Source of the DNA: an uncultured Acidobacteriia bacterium
GTDB lineage: Bacteria > Acidobacteriota > Terriglobia > Bryobacterales > Bryobacteraceae
DNA: 47,365 nt
Reading direction: 5' to 3'
Assembly: GCA_903925975.1 (NCBI GenBank)
Contig: CAIYHG010000188.1
Span: 1-47,365, forward strand
The notes beneath the pieces are model-generated. The model did not search any database, was not told where the DNA came from, and saw nothing but the letters and a program-made list of their open reading frames with translations. Both the position numbers and the translations under genes were made by a program. Positions 37,789-47,365 of this stretch are shown here, piece after piece (position 1 is the first letter of the stretch; each line of letters opens with the position of its first letter).

Positions 37789-38136
37789 CTACTTCTCTGG
37801 CGCGGGCCCTATGGAGCCCAACTCAGCTACGATGGCTGCAACCTGTTCCCGTATGGTCGGACAGTCCCTCTTTGCAGCCCACCACACCTCTTCCCAAGCA
37901 ACCCCGAAATATGCGTGAACGAGGATGTTCCGAAAACCGACGATCTTTGGCCACGGGATCTCAGAGTGGCGGCTCTTGAGCCCTTCTGATATCCGCGACG
38001 CCGCCTCGCCGATGATCGTGAGCTTCTGAACCACGGCGCTGCGCATCATCTCCGATTCCAGGAAAGCCTCAAAATCGGCTGCAGCCGTGAACAGGGCAAT
38101 ATGATCCGCGGCTTCTACGATATCGCCTAGATACAG
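37789..38136 (-). CDS. HepT-like HEPN ribonuclease toxin, no normal start codon
   Basis: The coding frame shows LYLGDIVEAADHIALFT at the N-terminus, as in HepT, and the HEPN catalytic motif R-x4-H-x-Y in FRNILVHAYFGV. The first ATG (38049) would remove the first quarter of the domain. Upstream the frame is open only to the TGA of mntA (38142-38140), leaving AGC then CTG (38136) and no ATG, GTG or TTG. Possible readings: CTG start, readthrough of the mntA TGA (same frame), or one extra base, since GTG 38143 would be in frame if one C of 38136-38137 were absent. Toxin partner of MntA. Confidence 0.72.
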   Translation of the reverse strand: MYLGDIVEAADHIALFTAAADFEAFLESEMMRSAVVQKLTIIGEAASRISEGLKSRHSEIPWPKIVGFRNILVHAYFGVAWEEVWWAAKRDCPTIREQVAAIVAELGSIGPAPEK

Positions 38137-38139
38137 GCT

Positions 38140-38454
38140 TCACGCCGCATACAGCAATCGCGCCTCTTCGAGCACCGAGGCCCGGATCAGCGGCTTCAAC
38201 CCATTCTTGGATACCAAGTCCACTTTGCGCCCAAGCAGTTCAGCCAGATCCAACATCAGTCCGGCGTGGTCGAGCAAGCTGGGCTGTGAATCGGGCAGAA
38301 ACTCTACCAATAAATCGATATCGCTATCCGGGCGCATCTCTCCGCGGGCGGCTGATCCAAAAAGGGAGAGTTCGCGTACCTGGTACCGGCGACAGAGTTC
38401 TGCCAACCGGGTCTCATCGACCTGAGCATTGCCGAGTTGGAGCGTGCGGCCCAT
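38140..38454 (-). CDS. MntA-like nucleotidyltransferase antitoxin
   Basis: 104 residues. Minimal nucleotidyltransferase: GSAARGEMRPDSDIDLLVEF, with Gly33-Ser34 and the metal-binding Asp45/Asp47. MntA proteins neutralise HepT by adding AMP to a tyrosine next to the HEPN site; the matching Tyr is present in the downstream gene's RNILVHAY. The stop codon is immediately followed, in the same frame, by the HepT coding sequence. Confidence 0.88.
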   Translation of the reverse strand: MGRTLQLGNAQVDETRLAELCRRYQVRELSLFGSAARGEMRPDSDIDLLVEFLPDSQPSLLDHAGLMLDLAELLGRKVDLVSKNGLKPLIRASVLEEARLLYAA

Positions 38455-38479
38455 CCGATCTTCTATTATGCCCGACTTA

Positions 38480-39682
38480 TCAGCCGACGGCGCCTACCTT
38501 ATACCCTTCCCACCGCGCCACGACGGCGCTGGCGAGGCAGTTGCCCAAGACGTTGATCGATGTGCGGGCCATATCCAGAATGGCGTCCACGCCGAGCAGC
38601 ACGGCGGCGCCTTCCATGGGTAGGTGAAAGGTGGTCAGGGTTCCGGCCAGAATTACCAGCGAGGCGCGCGGCACTCCGGCTACGCCTTTGCTCGTGAGCA
38701 TCAGCGTGAGCATCATGAGTAACTGCTGGCCAAGCGTGAGATCCACGCCTGCTGCCTGCGCCACAAAGACTGATGCCAACGAGAGGTAAAGCGTGCTGCC
38801 ATCCAGGTTGAAGCTGTAGCCCGTCGGGATAACGAAGCCCACGATGTGCTTTGGCACGCCGAACTTTTCCATGCTCTCCAGGGCCAGCGGCAAGGCCGCT
38901 TCGCTCGATGCGGTGGAGAACGCGATCAGAAACGGCTCGCGCGCGGCGCGGTAAAATGCGGCGGGCGGAATGCGGGCTATCAGCAACACCGCGCCCAGCA
39001 CCACCACAACGAAGATCGCGAGCGACGCGTACATCGTCAGGACCAGCTTGCCCAACCCGAAGAGCACGCCCAGACCCTTGCTGCCTACAGTCACCGCCAG
39101 CGCGGCGCCGACGCCCAGCGGCGCCAGGTACATCACGTAGCGCGTGTAGCGAAACATGATTTCGGCCAGAGAGGCACAGAACTTGGCCACCGGCTCGGCT
39201 TTCGCTCCCACGGCTGCGCAGGCCGCGCCGAAAAGGAACGCGAAGACCACGATTTGCAGGGCGTCATTGCGCGCCATGGCGTCAATGATGCTTGAGGGAA
39301 ATACGTGTTCGAGGACCGAACCCAGCGTCGGCGGCGCCACCGGCGCGGCGGCCTCAGCGGCCGTTTGCTGAATGGGGACGCCCAAGCCGGGCCGCACCAG
39401 GTTCACCGCGGCAAGGCCCAGAAACAGCGCTGCCGTGGTCACAATCTCGAAATAGAGGATGGCCTTCGCGCCGATTCGCCCCATGCGGCGGATATCCCCG
39501 CCGTGCGCGATTCCGGCCACCAGAGTGGCGAAGATCAGCGGCGCCACAATCGTCCGGATCAACCGCAGAAAGACGTTCGCGATGGGGCCGAGTTGCGCGG
39601 CCACATGCGGCGCCACGACGCCCAGCGCCACGCCGGCGGCCATTCCGATGAATATCCAGGCAGTTAGCGAAATCCGCTTCAT
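38480..39682 (-). CDS. Dicarboxylate/amino acid:cation symporter (DAACS family)
   Basis: 400 residues from ATG 39682, which overlaps the nadK stop (ATGA). About eight membrane helices plus the two re-entrant hairpins: AFSTASSEAALPLALESMEK (HP1 serine-rich tip) and GYSFNLDGSTLYLSLASVF (helix 7 NMDGT-like motif). Takes up glutamate, aspartate or C4-dicarboxylates with Na+ or H+; which one is not clear. Last gene of the xseB-ispA-tlyA-nadK chain. Confidence 0.92.
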   Translation of the reverse strand: MKRISLTAWIFIGMAAGVALGVVAPHVAAQLGPIANVFLRLIRTIVAPLIFATLVAGIAHGGDIRRMGRIGAKAILYFEIVTTAALFLGLAAVNLVRPGLGVPIQQTAAEAAAPVAPPTLGSVLEHVFPSSIIDAMARNDALQIVVFAFLFGAACAAVGAKAEPVAKFCASLAEIMFRYTRYVMYLAPLGVGAALAVTVGSKGLGVLFGLGKLVLTMYASLAIFVVVVLGAVLLIARIPPAAFYRAAREPFLIAFSTASSEAALPLALESMEKFGVPKHIVGFVIPTGYSFNLDGSTLYLSLASVFVAQAAGVDLTLGQQLLMMLTLMLTSKGVAGVPRASLVILAGTLTTFHLPMEGAAVLLGVDAILDMARTSINVLGNCLASAVVARWEGYKVGAVG

Positions 39683-40539
39683 CGCTCGCCCCACTTCAGC
39701 TTAGCCCGCAAAACGTCGAAGAACTTCATACGCGGCGGACGAATCAGCAGAAGTGAGTACTGGGAGCTGCGGCAGACAACCGTGTCGCTTTCCTTAATGG
39801 GAGTGCCGACCTGGCCGTCGATCGTCAGGTACACGCTCTCGTCGGGTCCCCGCGAGATGATGCGGATGGTGCTGGTTTCCGGCACGATGACGGGGCGGTT
39901 GGTGAGCATGTGCGGGCAAATCGGGGTCAGACAGATGGCGGGAACGGTGGGGTAAATGATGGGGCCGCCGGCCGAAAGCGAATATGCGGTGGAGCCGGTG
40001 GGCGTGGCCACGATCAATCCATCGGCCTTATAGGCGCACATGAGCTGCTCGTCCACGAAGACGTCCATATCGATCATGCGGGCGATGGATGACTTGCCGA
40101 GGACGGCGTCGTTGAGAGCGTCGTAGCCCTCCACGATTTCGCCTCCCCGCATTACGGTCACGCTCAGGAGCTTGCGCTTGCTCACCCGCTGCTCGCCCCG
40201 GATGCAGCGCTGCAATTCGCCGTAGATCTCATCCACGGTGATCGCCGTCAGGAACCCCAGCCCGCCAAGATTGACCGGGAAGAGCGGGATTTCGCGCTTA
40301 CCGATTGCGCGCGCCGCGGAGAGCAGCGTGCCGTCGCCGCCGAGCACGACGATCAGATCGCACCCTTCCGGCACCGAATCTCGCGGAAGCCCCTTCGCGG
40401 CGGCATAGAACCCGGTCTCCTCGTCCATGCGCACGCGCATGCCGCGGTGGTGAAGCCAGGCCATAAGCTGAGGCACAATCGCCGAAGCCGCAGGTGCACC
40501 CGGCTTGGTCATGATCCCAACCGTCTCAACGACAGGCAT
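39679..40539 (-). CDS. nadK: NAD kinase
   Basis: Phosphorylates NAD to NADP. 286 residues. VVLGGDGTLLSAARAI with GGDGT at 67-71, NLGGLGFLTAI, LNDAVLGKSSIARM (NE/D motif variant) and GLIVATPTGSTAYSLSAGGP are the family motifs. Overlaps the end of tlyA by 14 bases and the start of the transporter gene by 4. Confidence 0.96.
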   Translation of the reverse strand: MPVVETVGIMTKPGAPAASAIVPQLMAWLHHRGMRVRMDEETGFYAAAKGLPRDSVPEGCDLIVVLGGDGTLLSAARAIGKREIPLFPVNLGGLGFLTAITVDEIYGELQRCIRGEQRVSKRKLLSVTVMRGGEIVEGYDALNDAVLGKSSIARMIDMDVFVDEQLMCAYKADGLIVATPTGSTAYSLSAGGPIIYPTVPAICLTPICPHMLTNRPVIVPETSTIRIISRGPDESVYLTIDGQVGTPIKESDTVVCRSSQYSLLLIRPPRMKFFDVLRAKLKWGER

Positions 40540-41248
40540 GCAGGAGAAACTCCTTGTTACCTTCGGCCCCGAAAATGGGGCTCTCCATCAGCGCGGTCCG
40601 AAAGCCGAGCCCGGCCGCCGCCTGTTCCACGCGCTCGCAGGCGGCCCTGTGCACTTCGGGGTCGCGGACAATTCCGCCCTTGCCCACCTGGCCCCGTCCG
40701 GCTTCAAACTGCGGTTTGACCAATATAACCATTTCACCGGCCGGGCGCAGCAAGGGCGCCACGGCGGGAAGAATCAGCGTAACGGAAATGAAGCTGACAT
40801 CGAAGCAGGCGAAGTCCACGAGCTCCCCGATCTGCTCGAAACGCAACTCCCGGGCGTTGATGCCTTCATGAACCACCACTCTCGCATCCGTGCGCAGCTT
40901 CCAATCGAGCTGCCCGGCCCCCACGTCCACCGCATGCACTCTGGCGGCCCCGGCCTGCAGCAGCGCGTCCGTGAACCCGCCCGTGGAAGAGCCGATATCG
41001 AGGCATGTCTTGCCCGCAACGTCGAGACCGAAATGACGCAGGGCTCCGGCCATCTTGAACCCGCCCCGGCCCACGTAGGGTGGGCGGGCGAGCACTTCCA
41101 CAACCGCGTCTTCCTGCGCGGGCTGGCCGGGCTTCACGGCTTTCGCGCCATTGACAGTCACCTCGCCGGCCATGATCAGGGCTTGCGCCTTCTCGCGGGA
41201 TTCCACGAGGCCGCGTTCCACCAGCAGCCGGTCAAGCCGCAGCTTCAT
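40526..41248 (-). CDS. tlyA: TlyA-family rRNA 2'-O-methyltransferase
   Basis: 240 residues from ATG 41248, which overlaps the ispA stop (ATGA). N-terminal S4 RNA-binding domain (MKLRLDRLLVERGLVESREK) followed by an FtsJ-type methyltransferase (VAGKTCLDIGSSTGGFTDAL, FACFDVSFISVTLILPAV, EMVILVKPQFEAGR). TlyA enzymes methylate rRNA riboses; older annotations call them hemolysin A. Common next to nadK and ispA. Confidence 0.93.
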   Translation of the reverse strand: MKLRLDRLLVERGLVESREKAQALIMAGEVTVNGAKAVKPGQPAQEDAVVEVLARPPYVGRGGFKMAGALRHFGLDVAGKTCLDIGSSTGGFTDALLQAGAARVHAVDVGAGQLDWKLRTDARVVVHEGINARELRFEQIGELVDFACFDVSFISVTLILPAVAPLLRPAGEMVILVKPQFEAGRGQVGKGGIVRDPEVHRAACERVEQAAAGLGFRTALMESPIFGAEGNKEFLLHACR

Positions 41249-42126
41249 GACTTGCGCTGCACGATCAGCTCCGCCAGTTCGTGCAGCCGCGCCGCCCGGT
41301 CGCCGAACGTGAGCAGGCTCGCGCGGGCCTGGTCGCACTCCTCGCGGGCCATGCGCCGCGAAACTTCCAGCCCGTAGACGGCGGGGAACGTGATCTTCTG
41401 CTGTGCCGCGTCTTTTCCGGCCGTCTTGCCCAACTGCTCGGAGGGCGCTTCCACGTCGAGCATGTCGTCCACAATTTGGAACGCCAGCCCGGTGTGTTCT
41501 CCGTAGCGCGAAAGCGCCGCGTATTGCTCTTCGTCGGCGCCCGCGTAGATGGCGCCCATGCGCAGGCTGGCGCGCAGCAAAGCCCCCGTCTTGGCGCGGT
41601 GAATGGTTTCAAGAAGAGCCGCTTCGGGAGGCCGGCCTTCACCTTCGAGGTCAAACACCTGCCCGGCGATCATGCCCCCCACCACGCCCGAGGCCGTAGC
41701 CAGTTCCGCGATCAGCCGCGTTTTGCGCTCATCGGGGGCATCTAGTTCGGCTAGAGTTTGGAATGCCAGCGTGAGCAAGCCGTCGCCCGCCAGAACGGCG
41801 ATAGCCTCGCCGAAGACCTTGTGGTTGGTCAGCTTGCCGCGGCGGTAATCATCGTTGTCCATGGCCGGCAAATCGTCATGGATCAACGAATAGGTGTGTA
41901 CCATTTCCAACGAGCACGCCGCGGCCAGCGCGCCCTCCACGCCGCCCGAAACCGCGCGCGCCGCCTCCATGCACAGGATGGGGCGGATACGCTTGCCGCC
42001 CGCGAACAGGCTGTACCGCATCGCGCGCTGTATAGTGGCGGGCGGCGTAGTCTCGGCTGGGACCAGACGGTCCAGTTCCGCATCCACCAGCTTCTGCTGC
42101 AAGGCGAGGTATTCGCGAAGGTTCAT
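41245..42126 (-). CDS. ispA: Polyprenyl (farnesyl/geranylgeranyl) diphosphate synthase
   Basis: 293 residues. First Asp-rich motif in SLIHDDLPAMDNDDYRRG, second in FQIVDDMLDVE, KTGALLRASLRMGA between them. It condenses isopentenyl diphosphate with allylic diphosphates; the chain length cannot be fixed with certainty from sequence. Overlaps xseB (ATGA) and tlyA (ATGA). Confidence 0.94.
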   Translation of the reverse strand: MNLREYLALQQKLVDAELDRLVPAETTPPATIQRAMRYSLFAGGKRIRPILCMEAARAVSGGVEGALAAACSLEMVHTYSLIHDDLPAMDNDDYRRGKLTNHKVFGEAIAVLAGDGLLTLAFQTLAELDAPDERKTRLIAELATASGVVGGMIAGQVFDLEGEGRPPEAALLETIHRAKTGALLRASLRMGAIYAGADEEQYAALSRYGEHTGLAFQIVDDMLDVEAPSEQLGKTAGKDAAQQKITFPAVYGLEVSRRMAREECDQARASLLTFGDRAARLHELAELIVQRKS

Positions 42127-42380
42127 TTTTCGGGCTTTTCCGGGCGGAACGGTTCGGGGGTCAGCTTGCCCTCCTTGCGGATCAGCACCTCCACCCGCGT
42201 TTCCGCCGCTTCGAGTTGTTTGCGGCAGGTTTCGCTCAGGCCCATTCCACGCTCGAAGAGTTCGAGCGAGCGCTCCAGCGTCAAATCGCCGGCCTCCAGT
42301 TCCTTGACCACCTTTTCCAGTTCGTCAAGGCAGGATTCAAACGACTCCACCGGCTTGGCGCCGCCTTCGTTTTCCGCCAT
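42123..42380 (-). CDS. xseB: Exodeoxyribonuclease VII small subunit
   Basis: 85 residues, the usual size. SFESCLDELEKVVKELEAGD and LTLERSLELFERGMGLSETC are the two antiparallel helices of XseB. First gene of the minus-strand chain. The large subunit xseA is not in the window. Confidence 0.94.
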   Translation of the reverse strand: MAENEGGAKPVESFESCLDELEKVVKELEAGDLTLERSLELFERGMGLSETCRKQLEAAETRVEVLIRKEGKLTPEPFRPEKPEK

Positions 42381-42464
42381 GGCAACATTCTAACAAGCGG
42401 GGACGATCACTCCGAAACCGGCGCTGCCGTTTTCGGGCGTACGGCGCGTTCCGGGGGCGCGTGA

Positions 42465-42477
42465 TATGGTTATAACC
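42465..42477 (+). promoter_or_regulatory. zwf promoter region with palindrome
   Basis: TATGGT at 42465-42470 (preceded by TGA, an extended -10 form) overlaps the perfect 10-base palindrome GGTTATAACC at 42468-42477. The ATG of zwf follows at 42480 without a Shine-Dalgarno sequence, so the transcript may be leaderless and a dimeric regulator may bind at the start site. Confidence 0.4.
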
Positions 42478-42479
42478 GG

Positions 42480-43996
<1,517 letters not shown>

Positions 43997-44000
<4 letters not shown>

Positions 44001-45001
44001 GCCGCACGGCCATTTCGCCGGAATCGATCTTGCGCGAACTCGCCGGGCTGTGGGCCGAAGCGGACGCCCGGCATGCGGAGAGCGGCGCGGGAGTTCTGCG
44101 CGCCTGCACCATGACCCTGATCGCGGTGGCCGATGAAGATGACGACCCGGACGCTCTCGGCGAAACCATCGCCGAGCTCATGCGCGAGCATCCGGCGCGC
44201 GTCATTCTGATTCGGCTGCGCCGCTCGGCCGGCTCGGAGTTGGAGGAACGCGTCTACTCGCAGTGCTGGATGCCGTTCGGCGGCAGGAAGCAGGTATGTT
44301 GCGAGCGCGTGGACATAACGGCTTCCGATGCCTCACTGGACGATCTGTGTTCTGTGCTGGCCCCCCTGGCCGCGCCCGATTTGCCTTCCGCCCTGTGGTG
44401 GCGCAGCGCGCGGCTCTTTGACACGCCTCAGTTCGCCTGCGTAGCGGCCGTGGCGGAAAAGGTGATCCTCGACAGCAGGACGCTGCCCGACGCCCGGCAA
44501 ACGCTCCCCCGTCTGGCGCGGCTGGCGAAGGCCGGCAAGCTGCTCGGCGATCTTTCCTGGACCCAGCTCACGCGCTGGCGGGAAATGCTGGCGCGCGTCT
44601 TCGAGAACAGGGCTTATCTGGCGCGCCTCGCCGAAGCCAGGGAAGTACGCGTTTGGTTCCCCGGCGAGAGCGCTCCCGTTTACGCGTGGTACATGGGCGC
44701 GTGGATCCGGAACGCTCTGGCGGACGCGGGCGTGAAGGCGCAGATGCGGCTTGCGCCAGACCCAACCATGTCCGGCGGCACGTTGCGCCTGGAACTGGTC
44801 GGCGAAGATTTCCGGGTGGCGCTCGAAAGGCAGGCGGAGCTGATCTCGCTCGATGCGTTCGGCCTCTCGAACCGCATGAACCTGCCGCACCCCAGCGACT
44901 ATATGCTCATGAGCGAGGAACTCGGCGTCCTCCGGCGGGACCCGGTTTTCGAACGCACGCTCTCATCCGCCGCCGAGTTCGCTGTGGCTCCACCCGAATG
45001 A
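43997..45001 (+). CDS. opcA: OpcA-like glucose-6-phosphate dehydrogenase assembly protein
   Basis: 334 residues from GTG 43997, overlapping the zwf stop (GTGA). ACTMTLIAVADEDDDPDALG, HPARVILIRLRRSAGSELEE, LPSALWWRSARLFDTPQFAC and SWTQLTRWREMLARVFENRA follow the OpcA pattern. In cyanobacteria and actinobacteria OpcA activates the dehydrogenase encoded by zwf. Sits between zwf and pgl, overlapping both. Confidence 0.9.
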
Positions 45002-45729
45002 AGATCTACGCCACGCCCGACGCTCTTGCCGATGCCTGCGCCCGCCACATTGCACGGCGCCTCGATGCGGCGCTTGCATCCGAGCCGTTCGCCTCCCTGG
45101 CCATCTCGGGCGGCGCAACGCCGAAGCTCATGTTCCGTAAGCTTGCGGCGGCACAGCTTGCCTGGGCACGGGTGCGGTTGTTCTGGGTGGATGAGCGCTC
45201 GGTTCCTCCCGCCAGCGATCAAAGCAATTACCGGCTGGCAAAGGAGAACCTGATCGACCCGGCCGGCATCCCCGAAAGTTGCGTCTACCGCATCCGCGGC
45301 GAACTCGACCCCGGCGAAGCGGCCGCCGCCTACGTTCGGGATATCAGCGACTGTTTCCACCTGGCGCCGGGCGAATTGCCGAGCTTCCACGTGATCCACC
45401 TCGGCGTGGGGCCGGATGCTCACACGGCCAGCCTGTTCCCCGGCGAGCCGCTCATAGAAGACCGTAAGGGCATCGCGGCTCCGGTTTTCGCCCGCCCGAT
45501 GCAGCAATGGCGCGTCACACTTTTGCCCGGCGCGCTGCTGGCCGCGCGCAATGTGGTGATCCAGGCGCAGGGGGCCGAGAAGGCCGAAGCCGTCAGGGCC
45601 GCGCTCCGCGCCCCCTACGAACCCCTCAAGTATCCCGCCCAACTCTGCGCCAATCGCGCCGAATGGTTCCTGGATCTCGCCGCCGCGCAACTGCTAGAGC
45701 CGGCCGGAAGCGGCGGCTCCGCGATTTAG
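44998..45729 (+). CDS. pgl: 6-phosphogluconolactonase
   Basis: 243 residues from ATG 44998, overlapping the opcA stop (ATGA). Family motifs SLAISGGATPKLMFRKLA, VRLFWVDERSVPPASDQSNY, FHVIHLGVGPDAHTASLFPG. Hydrolyses the lactone made by the zwf product. Third gene of the operon; gnd is not adjacent. Confidence 0.95.
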   Translation: MKIYATPDALADACARHIARRLDAALASEPFASLAISGGATPKLMFRKLAAAQLAWARVRLFWVDERSVPPASDQSNYRLAKENLIDPAGIPESCVYRIRGELDPGEAAAAYVRDISDCFHLAPGELPSFHVIHLGVGPDAHTASLFPGEPLIEDRKGIAAPVFARPMQQWRVTLLPGALLAARNVVIQAQGAEKAEAVRAALRAPYEPLKYPAQLCANRAEWFLDLAAAQLLEPAGSGGSAI

Positions 45730-45848
45730 TCAGGCCCAATAAACGGTTTTTATCGCCCCTATCCAAATTACTTTCTGGCCTCGCCTCGGGCTACCGCTTA
45801 ACGTGTGTTGTCGAGCACCCGTTTGAGCCGGGCGCTAGGGGGACGGAA

Positions 45849-47365
<1,517 letters not shown>

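Noticed and set aside
36613-37989. 458-codon plus-strand frame across priA and the VIT gene
   Set aside because: Overlaps two well supported genes in other frames; composition is shadow-like.
45730-45848. Sigma-54 promoter before amtB
   Set aside because: A TGGCC is present, but the matching GC element at the right spacing is absent.

Overview
The window is dense, GC-rich bacterial chromosome. It most likely comes from an acidobacterium of the Solibacter/Bryobacter kind (Acidobacteriota). That assignment is inference. It rests on a secreted protein that looks like the Solibacter-type TIGR03437 domain, on repeated SPFGxM motifs in secreted proteins, on many small secreted proteins of unknown function, and on the gene set as a whole. 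I see no prophage, insertion sequence, CRISPR array, tRNA or rRNA.

Layout. 1-991: gap (GAPDH, minus, last few residues outside). 1253-3875: a secreted protein, then accB-accC. 3921-11000: accessory stretch of mostly minus-strand genes: a membrane-anchored beta-propeller protein, an isoprenylcysteine-type methyltransferase, a SnoaL-like protein, a HigBA-type toxin-antitoxin pair, a glycine-zipper protein, a dienelactone hydrolase and the TIGR03437-like protein. 11227-25126: one long plus-strand cluster. It begins with an ECF sigma factor, a zinc-motif anti-sigma factor and an unknown secreted protein, and runs directly into a type II secretion system (gspE, F, G, H, I, J, K, L, M, a C-like protein, a small SPFG protein and the secretin gspD). 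A VapBC toxin-antitoxin pair sits between gspE and gspF. 25192-28133: ligA (minus) and a divergent diacylglycerol-kinase-family gene whose best start codon is ATA. 28144-33900: the branched-chain amino acid operon, transcribed leftward (ilvB-ilvN-ilvC-cimA-thioesterase) and preceded by an Ile/Val-rich leader peptide and terminator with the architecture of a classical attenuator. 34000-42380: a methyltransferase, priA, a VIT-type metal transporter, a MntA-HepT toxin-antitoxin pair, and the coupled minus-strand chain xseB-ispA-tlyA-nadK-DAACS transporter. 42480-45729: zwf-opcA-pgl, the oxidative pentose phosphate entry, with overlapping stops and starts. 45849-end: amtB followed by a PII gene cut by the window edge.

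How the genes work together. The secretion cluster holds nearly all inner-membrane, pseudopilus and outer-membrane parts of a T2SS, and its first genes encode a sigma/anti-sigma pair, which suggests that the system is switched by an envelope signal. The ilv operon makes isoleucine by the citramalate route; its leader peptide is loaded with Ile codons, so the operon should sense charged tRNA-Ile. Central carbon (gap, zwf, opcA, pgl), fatty acid initiation (accBC), isoprenoids (ispA), NADP (nadK), DNA repair and restart (ligA, priA, xseB) and ammonium uptake (amtB-PII) fill the rest.

Three genes (gspM, the DAG kinase and hepT) have a broken frame or lack a normal start codon. Each could be biology or a base error in the assembly, and each is reported separately.
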